From Streptomyces anulatus (GTDB taxonomy: Bacteria; Actinomycetota; Actinomycetes; Streptomycetales; Streptomycetaceae), in assembly GCF_014650675.1 (NCBI RefSeq), contig NZ_BMVK01000007.1, forward strand, positions 124,001-188,000: DNA of 64,000 bases. Reading direction: 5' to 3'. The notes beneath the pieces were generated by a model that was not told where the DNA came from, did no database searches, and saw nothing but the letters and a program-made list of their open reading frames with translations. This document shows, one piece after another, positions 57,640 through 64,000 of the stretch (positions within the stretch are counted from its first letter, which is position 1; every line of letters starts with the position of its first letter). The position numbers were made by a program, and so were the translations under genes.

Positions 57640-59018
57640 GACCGCCGCACGCCCTGTGGGACAGCGCGGACGGCGACGGCACAGAGCTGCTCCCGCCCGG
57701 GTCCCGCGTCGGGGACTGGGTGGTCACCGGCCCGATCGGCGCCGGGGGCTGGTCCACGGTGTACGCGGCGCGACCGGCGGGGAGCCGCCCGGGCCGGGCC
57801 CGTGTCGCGCTCAAGGTCATGCCGACCGCCGGACTCGCGCCGCTCCAGGCGCGCAGGATCGTGGAGTCCGCCCGTCGCGAGGTCGAACTCGGGCGCGGGG
57901 CCGGGCATCCCCGGCTGATCGGTCTCCTGGAGTCGTTCGTTCTCACCTCGCCCGACCGCCCCTCGCTGGAGGGCGCGATCGTGCTGGTCATGGAGCGGGC
58001 GGCCGGCAGTCTGCGGGAACTGGTCGACGCGGGGGCGCACGAGGTCGATCGCGGCCGGCTGGTGGCGGGCATCTGCGAGGGGCTCGCCCATCTCCACCGG
58101 TCGGGCTGGGTCCACGCGGACCTCAAACCGGAGAACGTCCTGCTCGGCGAGGACCGGTCCGTGAAGCTCTCGGACTTCGGCCTCGCCACCGAGCTGACGG
58201 GGACGCACGGCCACGTGCCTCCCCTGGGCACCCTCGACTACTTCCCGCCCGAGCGCTGGAGGGCTCCCCTCGGCGAACTCGGCGTACGGGTCCGGCCGAC
58301 CGCGGACATCTGGGCGCTGGGCATCATCATCCACGAGGTGTTCGCCTACGGCGGCTCACCGTTTCCCGGGGCCACGCCCATGGCCCGGGGCGCCGCGGTC
58401 CAGGAGTACGGTCAGGGGCGCGCGCCGCTGCGCATGGACCAGGCCGTACCGCCGTTCTGGCGTGCGCTGACGGCCGACTGCCTCGCCCCGACCCATGAGG
58501 CCCGCGCCCCGCACACGGCGGAGAGCCTGCTCGTCCGCATCGCCGCCCACCGGGAGGCTCCCGGGGCGGGGCGGCGGGGCGCCCGGGCCCGCGCGGCCGT
58601 CCTGGCCACCGCCCTGTACGGGATCGCCGGCGCGACGTTGTCCTCGGACGCGGTACGGGCGGGACCGCCCGCACCGCCGGACCGCGCGGGCGCCGCGCCG
58701 CCCCGCACGGTGCAGGTGTACAACGCGGAGCGGGACTGCCGGGGACGGGCCGACCGGGCCCCTCGGTGCAGTCTGGGTCTGGCGATCGATCCCGTGCGGC
58801 CCTACACAGCGGAGAACGTCGTCCCGACCAGGGTGTGGCACGGGGATGTCCTCGGCACCGACTGCCAGGTGCGCGACGGGGAGACCATCATCGACGAGGA
58901 GGACCGCCGGTCCACCCGTTGGTTCCGCGTCCGCCTTCCCTCCGGCCCGGAGCCCCGTACGGCGTGGCTCCCCGCCGTACGGGCCAAGGAGCGCCCGGCG
59001 CTGCCGGAGTGTCCCTAG
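57636..59018 (+). CDS. Membrane Ser/Thr protein kinase with short extracellular domain
   Basis: A 460-residue kinase. The domain covers residues 25-300: G-loop GPIGAGGWSTVYAA, VALKVMP lysine, GWVHADLKPENVLL (HAD in place of HRD), KLSDFGLATEL, GTLDYFPPERW. One weak membrane segment near 315-333 (RAAVLATALYGIAGATLSS) is followed by about 125 outer residues with four cysteines (RDCRGRADRAPRCSLG, GTDCQVRDG, PECP). HAD kinases lack the arginine of RD kinases and often need no activation-loop phosphorylation. It is translated together with the FHA protein. A 20-base palindrome overlaps its stop codon. Confidence 0.9.
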   Translation: MRPPHALWDSADGDGTELLPPGSRVGDWVVTGPIGAGGWSTVYAARPAGSRPGRARVALKVMPTAGLAPLQARRIVESARREVELGRGAGHPRLIGLLESFVLTSPDRPSLEGAIVLVMERAAGSLRELVDAGAHEVDRGRLVAGICEGLAHLHRSGWVHADLKPENVLLGEDRSVKLSDFGLATELTGTHGHVPPLGTLDYFPPERWRAPLGELGVRVRPTADIWALGIIIHEVFAYGGSPFPGATPMARGAAVQEYGQGRAPLRMDQAVPPFWRALTADCLAPTHEARAPHTAESLLVRIAAHREAPGAGRRGARARAAVLATALYGIAGATLSSDAVRAGPPAPPDRAGAAPPRTVQVYNAERDCRGRADRAPRCSLGLAIDPVRPYTAENVVPTRVWHGDVLGTDCQVRDGETIIDEEDRRSTRWFRVRLPSGPEPRTAWLPAVRAKERPALPECP

Positions 59019-59026
59019 GGACACTC
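59007..59026. terminator. Perfect 20-base palindrome at the kinase stop
   Basis: GAGTGTCCCTAGGGACACTC is a perfect palindrome that includes the TAG stop codon. It can form an 8-bp stem with a CTAG loop. It is most likely the operon terminator, although an operator is possible. Confidence 0.5.
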
Positions 59027-59176
59027 GTGCGGATCGTGCCGGGCGCGTACCGGTGGCCGTCCACCCGCTTGCGGCCCTCAGGACCGGACGGCACCGCACG
59101 GCCGGGGTTGCACCTTCCGTAGCGGTATGTGGTCCGGTGGACCCATGTCCCGCCCCACCGAGGAAGGCCCCTGCTC

Positions 59177-60079
59177 ATGTATTCGTCCTTCGTCCCGCCG
59201 CGCCAGGTCAGGATCGGTGACGCGGCGGCCTTCGTCGGCACCACACCGAGGGCGATCCGTCACTACCACGAGATCGGTCTGCTCCCCGAGCCCGTGCGGG
59301 GCGGCGACGGCCGCCGCCGCTACGGTTACGAAGACATGATCCGGCTGCTGTGGATCCGCAGGACGGCCGATGCCGGGATCGCCCTGGACGACATCCGTGA
59401 CGCCTTCGCAGACCCGGCTCCCGCGAGTGCCGGCGGCGACGACGGCATCGCGAGCATCCTGGAACGGCTGGAGGAAACCCTCGTCGCCCGGGAAGCCGAA
59501 CTGCGGCGGCAACGAACCGCCGTGCGGCGCATGCGCACCGAGGGCAGCAGGATGGGGCTGCTCTCCGACTTCGTCACCGGCCGCCTCAAGAGCCTGCCCG
59601 AGGGCTCCCTGCGTCAGGCGGACCTGGACAGCCTCCTGGTCACCGAGCGGATCTTCGGCCCGCTCGGGGCTGCCGTCCAGGCCGGCCGCTTCATCGCGCT
59701 GGTCACGCACCCGGGTCTACGGGAGGAATCCGACCGTGTCGATGCCGCCGAGGAGGCACTCGATGACACGATCGCTGTCGATGACCCCCGCGTGGCCCGG
59801 GTGGCTGCCGAACGGCACGCGTTCGAAGAGGCGCTGCACGCCGTCATCGAGGACTCCGGCCAGGCGGCGGGCGACGACGCGCTCTTCGACTCCTGGGACG
59901 CCTTGCACCCCCCTGCCGCCGATGAGGGCGCGGGTGAGGACGAGACCGGCCCGGACTCCGGCCGGGGGCACGCGTCCATGAGCGTGCTGGAAGCCGTCGG
60001 CAAGATGCCCTACGACTTCTCCCCGGCCCGGCTGCGCTGCATGGAACTGGCCGCAGAGCTCGCCGCCCACGACGTCTGA
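59177..60079 (+). CDS. MerR-family transcriptional regulator
   Basis: A 300-residue regulator. The N-terminal MerR winged helix is QVRIGDAAAFVGTTPRAIRHYHEIGLLPEPVRG near residue 10, followed by RRRYGYEDMIRLLWIRRT. A dimerisation coiled coil spans about 105-135 (SILERLEETLVAREAELRRQRTAV split across it). The C-terminal 160 residues are a helical, acidic region with no metal-binding cysteines, so it is a ligand-type MerR rather than a metal sensor. The ATG has AGGAAGG nine bases upstream. No target gene is adjacent on the other strand upstream except the kinase operon. Confidence 0.88.
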   Translation: MYSSFVPPRQVRIGDAAAFVGTTPRAIRHYHEIGLLPEPVRGGDGRRRYGYEDMIRLLWIRRTADAGIALDDIRDAFADPAPASAGGDDGIASILERLEETLVAREAELRRQRTAVRRMRTEGSRMGLLSDFVTGRLKSLPEGSLRQADLDSLLVTERIFGPLGAAVQAGRFIALVTHPGLREESDRVDAAEEALDDTIAVDDPRVARVAAERHAFEEALHAVIEDSGQAAGDDALFDSWDALHPPAADEGAGEDETGPDSGRGHASMSVLEAVGKMPYDFSPARLRCMELAAELAAHDV

Positions 60080-60093
60080 CGACAGCACCCGGC

Positions 60094-61056
60094 TCACCCG
60101 GGGCGGTCGGCTTTCGGCGCATAGTGCTGGGGAAGTCCGCGCCGCTCCTCGGGCGGCAGGTTCCGGGCCGGCGTCTCCACCGGGCCCGACGCCGGGCGAC
60201 CCCGCTCACGGTCCCAGCCGGCGCGGGCGCGCGGGTGGAAGCGGCGGCGCTCGGGAACGCGCTGCCAGGCGTGGTGCACCAGCCGGCCCAGGCAGCCGAG
60301 CAGCCATTCGTCGTGGGGCGTCCAGCGAAGTCCGAGACGTTCCCGCACGGCCTGCGGATACATGCCCACCGTGATCCACAGGGTCAGCCGGACCATCGGG
60401 ATGCGGGCGAGGGCCCACAGCGGCGACGGCAGCAGCCGCAGGAGGGGCGGCTTGGCGATGCGGCGCATGTTCAGCACGTCCCGTGTCGGCCGGTTGTCCT
60501 CCAGGACGTCGGCGCACATGTGGTCCCAGTACCTCTGGAAGTCCTCCCAGGTCCGGGGGACGGGCTTCATCGAGAGTCCGTACAGCGCGTACCAGCGGAC
60601 GTGCTCGTCGAAGAGCGTGTGCCGCTGCGCTTCGGTGAGGCCGCCGCCGAACCGCTCGGCCACCTGCACGGTCAGCATGAAGAACGTGGCGTGCGCCCAG
60701 TAGAACGTGCCCGGGTTGAGGGCGTGGTACGGGCGGCCGTGCTCGTCGATCCCGCTGATCGAGGCGTGGTAGCCGCGCACCTCACGGGCTGTCCGGACGG
60801 CGAGCGGGCCGTCGTAGACCACTCCCCCTATCGGGTACAGCGAGCGGAAGAGGCGCTCCCAGCGCTCCTCGAAGAAGCGCGAGTGCTCGGCGACGCCCGC
60901 GCCCAGCTCGGGGTGCATGTTCTGCATCGATCCGGCCCAGGGGGCCAGGAGAAGGCCTCTCCAGTCGCCGAACCAGCGCCAGGTGAGGGAGTCGGGGCCG
61001 AGAGGCTCGGCAGGTCTCGGGTCGGTCGGGTCCGGTCCGGGGACTGACGGTGTCAC
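60094..61056 (-). CDS. MpaB/DUF2236-family oxygenase-like protein
   Basis: A 320-residue protein of the DUF2236 family, which includes the rubber oxygenase Lcp and fungal MpaB. Family landmarks are GLLLAPWAGSMQNMHPELGAGVAEHS near residue 35 (histidines that coordinate heme in studied members), RTAREVRGYHASISG, and NPGTFYWAHATFFMLTVQVAERFGG near 110. No signal peptide is visible. The GTG start has GGAGG at ideal spacing; an ATG 15 codons upstream (61101) is the alternative. It diverges from a TetR gene across two operator-like palindromes. The substrate is unknown. Confidence 0.85.
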   Translation of the reverse strand: MTPSVPGPDPTDPRPAEPLGPDSLTWRWFGDWRGLLLAPWAGSMQNMHPELGAGVAEHSRFFEERWERLFRSLYPIGGVVYDGPLAVRTAREVRGYHASISGIDEHGRPYHALNPGTFYWAHATFFMLTVQVAERFGGGLTEAQRHTLFDEHVRWYALYGLSMKPVPRTWEDFQRYWDHMCADVLEDNRPTRDVLNMRRIAKPPLLRLLPSPLWALARIPMVRLTLWITVGMYPQAVRERLGLRWTPHDEWLLGCLGRLVHHAWQRVPERRRFHPRARAGWDRERGRPASGPVETPARNLPPEERRGLPQHYAPKADRPG

Positions 61057-61172
61057 GTGTACCTCCGCTGAGGGATTCCGGTGCGGGGCCGCGCTGTTCA
61101 TCGCGTTCTTTCGTGGCGCTGGTCGTCACGGTGCGCTGACGGTTCGTCCGGGCAGTTGCGCCGAGGGCAATC

Positions 61173-61190
61173 TGAGGACACCTGTCCTCA
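61173..61190. promoter_or_regulatory. TetR operator-like palindrome 1
   Basis: TGAGGACA and TGTCCTCA flank CC as a perfect 8-2-8 palindrome. It lies just upstream of a TAGAAT -10 box at 61194-61199, where it would cover the -35 region of the TetR gene. Confidence 0.75.
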
Positions 61191-61201
61191 GGCTAGAATG
61201 T

Positions 61202-61218
61202 GCGGACACCTGTCGTCA
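61202..61218. promoter_or_regulatory. TetR operator-like palindrome 2
   Basis: GCGGACACCTGTCGTC at 61202-61217 matches the core of palindrome 1 at 14 of 16 positions, with its centre 28 bases downstream. It would cover the transcription start of the TetR gene. Confidence 0.65.
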
Positions 61219-61248
61219 ATTGCTCAACGGAAAGTGGAGGCACCGGAG

Positions 61249-61848
61249 TTGGCGGAACGGAGCTGGGGCGGGACCAAGCTCGCCGATCGTCGCGCCGCCC
61301 GCCGACAGATCCTCCTGGACGTCGCCGAGCGCCTGGCCGGCGAGGAGGGGTGCGCGGCCGTCACGGTCCGGTCCGTCTGCAGGGAGGCGCGCCTGACGGA
61401 CCGCTACTTCTACGAGAGCTTCACCGGCCGCGACGACCTGCTCCTCGCCTCCTTCGAGCGGGTCGCCGATGAGGCCAGGGCCGCCCTGGAGGACGCCGTG
61501 GCGCTCAGCGACCCGCAGCGCGACATCCGGGCCCGGGCCGCCGTGTCCGCGTTCGTCGCCCTGGTCCTGGACGCGCCGCACAAAGGCCGCCTGCTGCTCC
61601 TGGAACCCTTCGCCGACCCGGCTCTCGGGGCCCACAGCCACCGGCTCATGCCGGTGTTCACCGACCTCGTCGGCGGCCAGCTCGCCGGGACGGGGGACGA
61701 CATCGACCGCCGCATGGCCGCGCACGCCCTGGTCGGCGGTCTCGCGAACCTCTTCGCGGGGTGGCTGCACGGCACACTCGACGTGCCGCGCGAGCGGCTG
61801 GAGTCGCACTGCGTGGAACTGGTGCTCGCGGCGACGTCGCGGGAGTAG
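61249..61848 (+). CDS. TetR-family regulator, probable repressor of itself and the MpaB-like gene
   Basis: A 199-residue protein. TetR HTH: ARRQILLDVAERLAGEEG, then VTVRSVCREARLTDRYFYESFTGRDDLL with the DRYFYESF recognition helix. The ligand domain is helical (RAAVSAFVALVLDAPHKGRLLLLEPF). The start is uncertain: TTG at 61249 has GGAGG eight bases upstream, and a GTG at 61234 has a weaker site. Two matching palindromes overlap its promoter, and the MpaB-like gene lies across the same region, so both genes are likely controlled together. Confidence 0.88.
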   Translation: MAERSWGGTKLADRRAARRQILLDVAERLAGEEGCAAVTVRSVCREARLTDRYFYESFTGRDDLLLASFERVADEARAALEDAVALSDPQRDIRARAAVSAFVALVLDAPHKGRLLLLEPFADPALGAHSHRLMPVFTDLVGGQLAGTGDDIDRRMAAHALVGGLANLFAGWLHGTLDVPRERLESHCVELVLAATSRE

Positions 61849-61960
61849 CCGCCCAGCGCGGCGGGCGGTGCGAACGCGTCGCCGCCACGCGGGCCGGACA
61901 CGGTGAAGATTTGTCAACGACCTTCTCAAAAGGTTTCCCGCTCACTACGGTGAGGGACCC

Positions 61961-63307
61961 ATGAGTCCCCCCATCGCCCCCGTGGGCTGGAGTCGCTGGC
62001 TGGTGCCGCCCGCCGCTCTCTCGATCCATCTCTCCATCGGTCAGGCCTATGCCTGGTCCGTGTTCAAACCACCGCTGGAGGAAGCGCTCGGCCTGAGCGG
62101 CACGCAGAGCGCCCTGCCCTTCCAGCTCGGCATCGTCATGCTCGGGCTCTCCGCCGCCTTCGGCGGCACTCTCGTGGAGCGCCGCGGACCCCGATGGGCC
62201 ATGACCGTCGCCCTCGTCTGCTTCTCCTCCGGCTTCCTGCTCTCCGCACTCGGCGCCGCGACCCAGCAGTTCTGGCTGATCGTCCTCGGGTACGGCTTCG
62301 TCGGCGGCATCGGCCTCGGCATCGGCTACATCTCGCCCGTGTCGACGCTCATCAAGTGGTTCCCCGACCGTCCCGGCATGGCCACCGGCATCGCCATCAT
62401 GGGGTTCGGCGGCGGCGCGCTGATCGCCTCGCCCTGGTCGGCGCAGATGCTGGAGTCCTTCGGCGGCGACAACTCCGGCATCGCGCTCGCCTTCCTCGTC
62501 CACGGACTGGCCTATGCCGTCTTCATGCTGCTCGGCGTGGTGCTGGTACGGGTGCCGCGCCCGCGCGCCGAGGAGCGGTCGGACGGTCGGCCCGCGACGC
62601 CGGACGGACCGCAGGTGTCGGCGCGCCGGGCTCTGCGCACCCCGCAGTTCTGGCTTCTGTGGGTCGTGCTCTGCATGAACGTCACCGCGGGCATCGGCAT
62701 CCTGGAGAAGGCCGCGCCGATGATCACCGACTTCTTCGCGGACACCTCCACCCCCGTGTCGGTGACCGCCTCTGCCGGATTCGTCGCCCTGCTGTCGGCC
62801 GCCAACATGGCCGGACGCATCGGCTGGTCCTCCGCCTCCGACCTGATCGGGCGCAAGAACATCTATCGCGTCTACCTCGGCGCGGGCACGCTCATGTACG
62901 CGCTCATCGCCCTGGTGGGAAGCTCCTCCAAGCCTCTGTTCGTGCTGTGCGCGCTGGTCATCCTCTCCTTCTACGGCGGCGGCTTCGCCACGATTCCCGC
63001 CTACCTCAAGGATCTGTTCGGGACCTACCAGGTCGGCGCGATCCACGGGCGCCTGCTCACCGCCTGGTCCACCGCCGGTGTCCTGGGGCCGCTGATCGTG
63101 AACTGGATCGCCGACCGCCAGGAGGAGGCGGGGAAGCACGGCGCGGACCTGTACGGGACGTCCCTCCTCATCATGATGGCCCTGCTCGCCGTCGGCTTCG
63201 CGGCCAATGAACTGGTCCGTCCGGTCCACCCGTCCCACCACCTCGACGCCGTGACAGCGGAGAAGGGAGCGCCCCGTGCACGACGACAGCGGGCAGAGTC
63301 CGCCTGA
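61961..63307 (+). CDS. OFA-type major facilitator transporter
   Basis: A 448-residue MFS protein of the oxalate/formate antiporter type with 12 membrane segments. Landmarks: IHLSIGQAYAWSVFKPPLEEAL at residue 20 (the OFA first-segment signature), FGGTLVERRGPRWAM near 67, GFVGGIGLGIGYISPVSTLIKWFPDRPG near 110, and the central loop followed by RRALRTPQFWLLWVVLCMNVTAG near 225. It moves a small organic acid, perhaps oxalate, formate or pyruvate. Its last 32 bases overlap the start of a tiny membrane protein gene. Confidence 0.9.
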   Translation: MSPPIAPVGWSRWLVPPAALSIHLSIGQAYAWSVFKPPLEEALGLSGTQSALPFQLGIVMLGLSAAFGGTLVERRGPRWAMTVALVCFSSGFLLSALGAATQQFWLIVLGYGFVGGIGLGIGYISPVSTLIKWFPDRPGMATGIAIMGFGGGALIASPWSAQMLESFGGDNSGIALAFLVHGLAYAVFMLLGVVLVRVPRPRAEERSDGRPATPDGPQVSARRALRTPQFWLLWVVLCMNVTAGIGILEKAAPMITDFFADTSTPVSVTASAGFVALLSAANMAGRIGWSSASDLIGRKNIYRVYLGAGTLMYALIALVGSSSKPLFVLCALVILSFYGGGFATIPAYLKDLFGTYQVGAIHGRLLTAWSTAGVLGPLIVNWIADRQEEAGKHGADLYGTSLLIMMALLAVGFAANELVRPVHPSHHLDAVTAEKGAPRARRQRAESA

Positions 63308-63419
63308 GACGAGGGACCGGCGGCCGCTGATCGTCGTCACCTGGCTGTGGGTGGGCGCTCCGCTCGCCTACGGACTGTACGAACTGGTCCGCAAGGCCAC
63401 CCAGCTGTTCACCGGCTGA
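63276..63419 (+). CDS. Small single-pass membrane protein paired with the MFS transporter
   Basis: A 47-residue protein starting at GTG, with AAGGGAG six bases upstream, in another frame and overlapping the transporter end by 32 bases. The N-terminal 17 residues are polar (HDDSGQSPPETRDRR). One membrane segment follows (LIVVTWLWVGAPLAYGLYEL), then a basic tail VRKATQLFTG. Short proteins of this kind are annotated as MFS transporter small subunits next to OFA-type genes in actinobacteria; a stabilising or regulatory role is presumed. The overlap implies coupled translation in fixed ratio. Confidence 0.75.
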   Translation: MHDDSGQSPPETRDRRPLIVVTWLWVGAPLAYGLYELVRKATQLFTG

Positions 63420-63502
63420 CCCCGGCCGGCCCCGGCCGCCCCGTTCGTCGCGAGGCGCGGGTCCGGACGGTTCGCCCGTGGTGGCGGGTGTGGACGGGCC
63501 GT

Positions 63503-64000
63503 TCAGCCCGTTCCCGCTCCGGCCGCCGCCAGCCACGCGTCCGCGATGACGCGGTGGCCGAGCGGGCTCGGGTGGACGCCGTCCGGGGCGAGGGCCGCGG
63601 CCCCGTGCTCCTCGGCGGCGTGGCGCATGGCGAGGTCGGTGCGGACCACCGTCGCGCCCTGGGCCTCGGCGGCGCGCAGAACGGCGTCGGTGCGCGGGAC
63701 GAGGTCGTCGAACCACTCCCGCTGCCCGGGGGTGGCGGGCAGCAGGAACGGCGTCATGACGAACAGGCGCGGGGCGCACGCTTCCCGCGCGCGGGCGAGA
63801 ACGCGGCCGTATGCGGCCTCGAACTCCGGCACGGGGCTGGGCAGTCCGCTGTCGTAGTGGCGCCAGGTGTCGTTGATGCCGATCAGGACGGTGAGCGCCG
63901 AGGGCGCCGCCCCGACGGCGTCGGCGGTCCAGCGGGCCTCCAGGTCACGGAGGCGGTTGCCGTCGAGCCCCTTGTTGAGGACCGTCGCGGGGGGCCGGCC
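63503..64000 (-). CDS. SGNH/GDSL-type hydrolase, 5' end cut off by window
   Basis: The C-terminal 165 residues of an SGNH esterase are visible. Block III appears as LTVLIGINDTWRHYDSG (the GIND asparagine), followed by a helical stretch PEFEAAYGRVLARARE, a strand PRLFVMTPFLLP and block V DGVHPSPLGHRVIADAWL with the catalytic aspartate and histidine. The block I serine lies beyond the window. It hydrolyses an ester, possibly an acetylated sugar; the cellular place cannot be told without the N-terminus. It is convergent with the MFS operon. Confidence 0.9.
   Translation of the reverse strand, partial: GRPPATVLNKGLDGNRLRDLEARWTADAVGAAPSALTVLIGINDTWRHYDSGLPSPVPEFEAAYGRVLARAREACAPRLFVMTPFLLPATPGQREWFDDLVPRTDAVLRAAEAQGATVVRTDLAMRHAAEEHGAAALAPDGVHPSPLGHRVIADAWLAAAGAGTG

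Noticed and set aside
59101..59176. MerR-type promoter with 19-base spacer before the MerR gene
   Set aside because: TTGCAC at 59108 is present, but the nearest TATGTG gives a 12-base spacer and no clean inverted repeat is visible.
1..64000. CRISPR array, tRNA or rRNA genes, insertion sequence, prophage or plasmid functions
   Set aside because: No spaced repeat array, cloverleaf-like sequence, transposase, integrase or phage structural gene was recognised. The only mobile-looking unit is the inverted-repeat element near 32.5 kb.

Overview
The window is chromosomal DNA from a high-GC actinomycete, almost certainly Streptomyces or a close relative. The signs are very high G+C, frequent GTG and TTG starts, long runs of genes joined by 4-base ATGA/GTGA overlaps, ECF sigma and SARP regulators, an iron box of the DmdR1 type, and receptor-like Ser/Thr kinases. 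About 58 protein genes are supported. I saw no rRNA, tRNA, CRISPR array, insertion sequence or prophage.

Layout. (1) Bases 1-6240: a truncated TetR gene, then a four-gene operon for a molybdenum aldehyde/xanthine oxidoreductase (XdhC-type chaperone, Mo, FAD and 2Fe-2S subunits, arranged like E. coli paoABCD). A divergent TetR gene follows, with two matching operator-like palindromes between. (2) 6344-15006: a membrane-anchored unknown, a two-gene ABC system, a fully coupled operon of ECF sigma, zinc-finger anti-sigma, ABC ATPase and two membrane proteins, and an AEC-type efflux carrier. (3) 15146-28740: a sialic acid scavenging island. It holds NanE, a ROK kinase, two DapA/NanA-family aldolases, two GntR/FadR regulators, a secreted sialidase, a CE7 esterase and a dipeptide-type ABC transporter with one permease fused to its ATPase. 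Three intergenic sites share a 14-base core and tie these genes into one probable regulon. (4) 28778-38175: a ThuA protein, a 2-hydroxyacid dehydrogenase, a sugar ABC importer without its own ATPase, a DeoR-headed LacI-type regulator, a Tat-exported beta-propeller protein and a secreted polysaccharide-lyase-like protein. This is probably a second glycan-use locus.

(5) 38460-45256: glycerol facilitator and glycerol kinase, a small unknown, two GNAT acetyltransferases, an NlpC/P60 cell-wall hydrolase, and a BlaI regulator with its M56 membrane protease. (6) 45372-51189: siderophore uptake (two FecCD permeases, AraC regulator, binding protein, and a siderophore-interacting reductase fused to a methyltransferase-like domain). 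An iron box lies in the divergent promoter and no ATPase gene is present. (7) 51209-59018: a kinase with an external PQQ-type propeller, a PfkB kinase, a regulator joining a LuxR-type HTH to a SARP module, a secreted cutinase-like protein, and a coupled FHA-protein/kinase pair. (8) 59177-64000: a MerR regulator, an MpaB/DUF2236 oxygenase divergent from a TetR gene with two operators, an OFA-type MFS transporter with a 47-residue small partner, and a truncated SGNH hydrolase.

Most genes belong to known families. The points I think deserve a second look are the three-site operator set of the sialic acid island, the long inverted-repeat element between the binding-protein and permease genes near 32.5 kb, the LuxR-SARP chimera, the reductase-methyltransferase fusion in the iron locus, and the small MFS partner protein.
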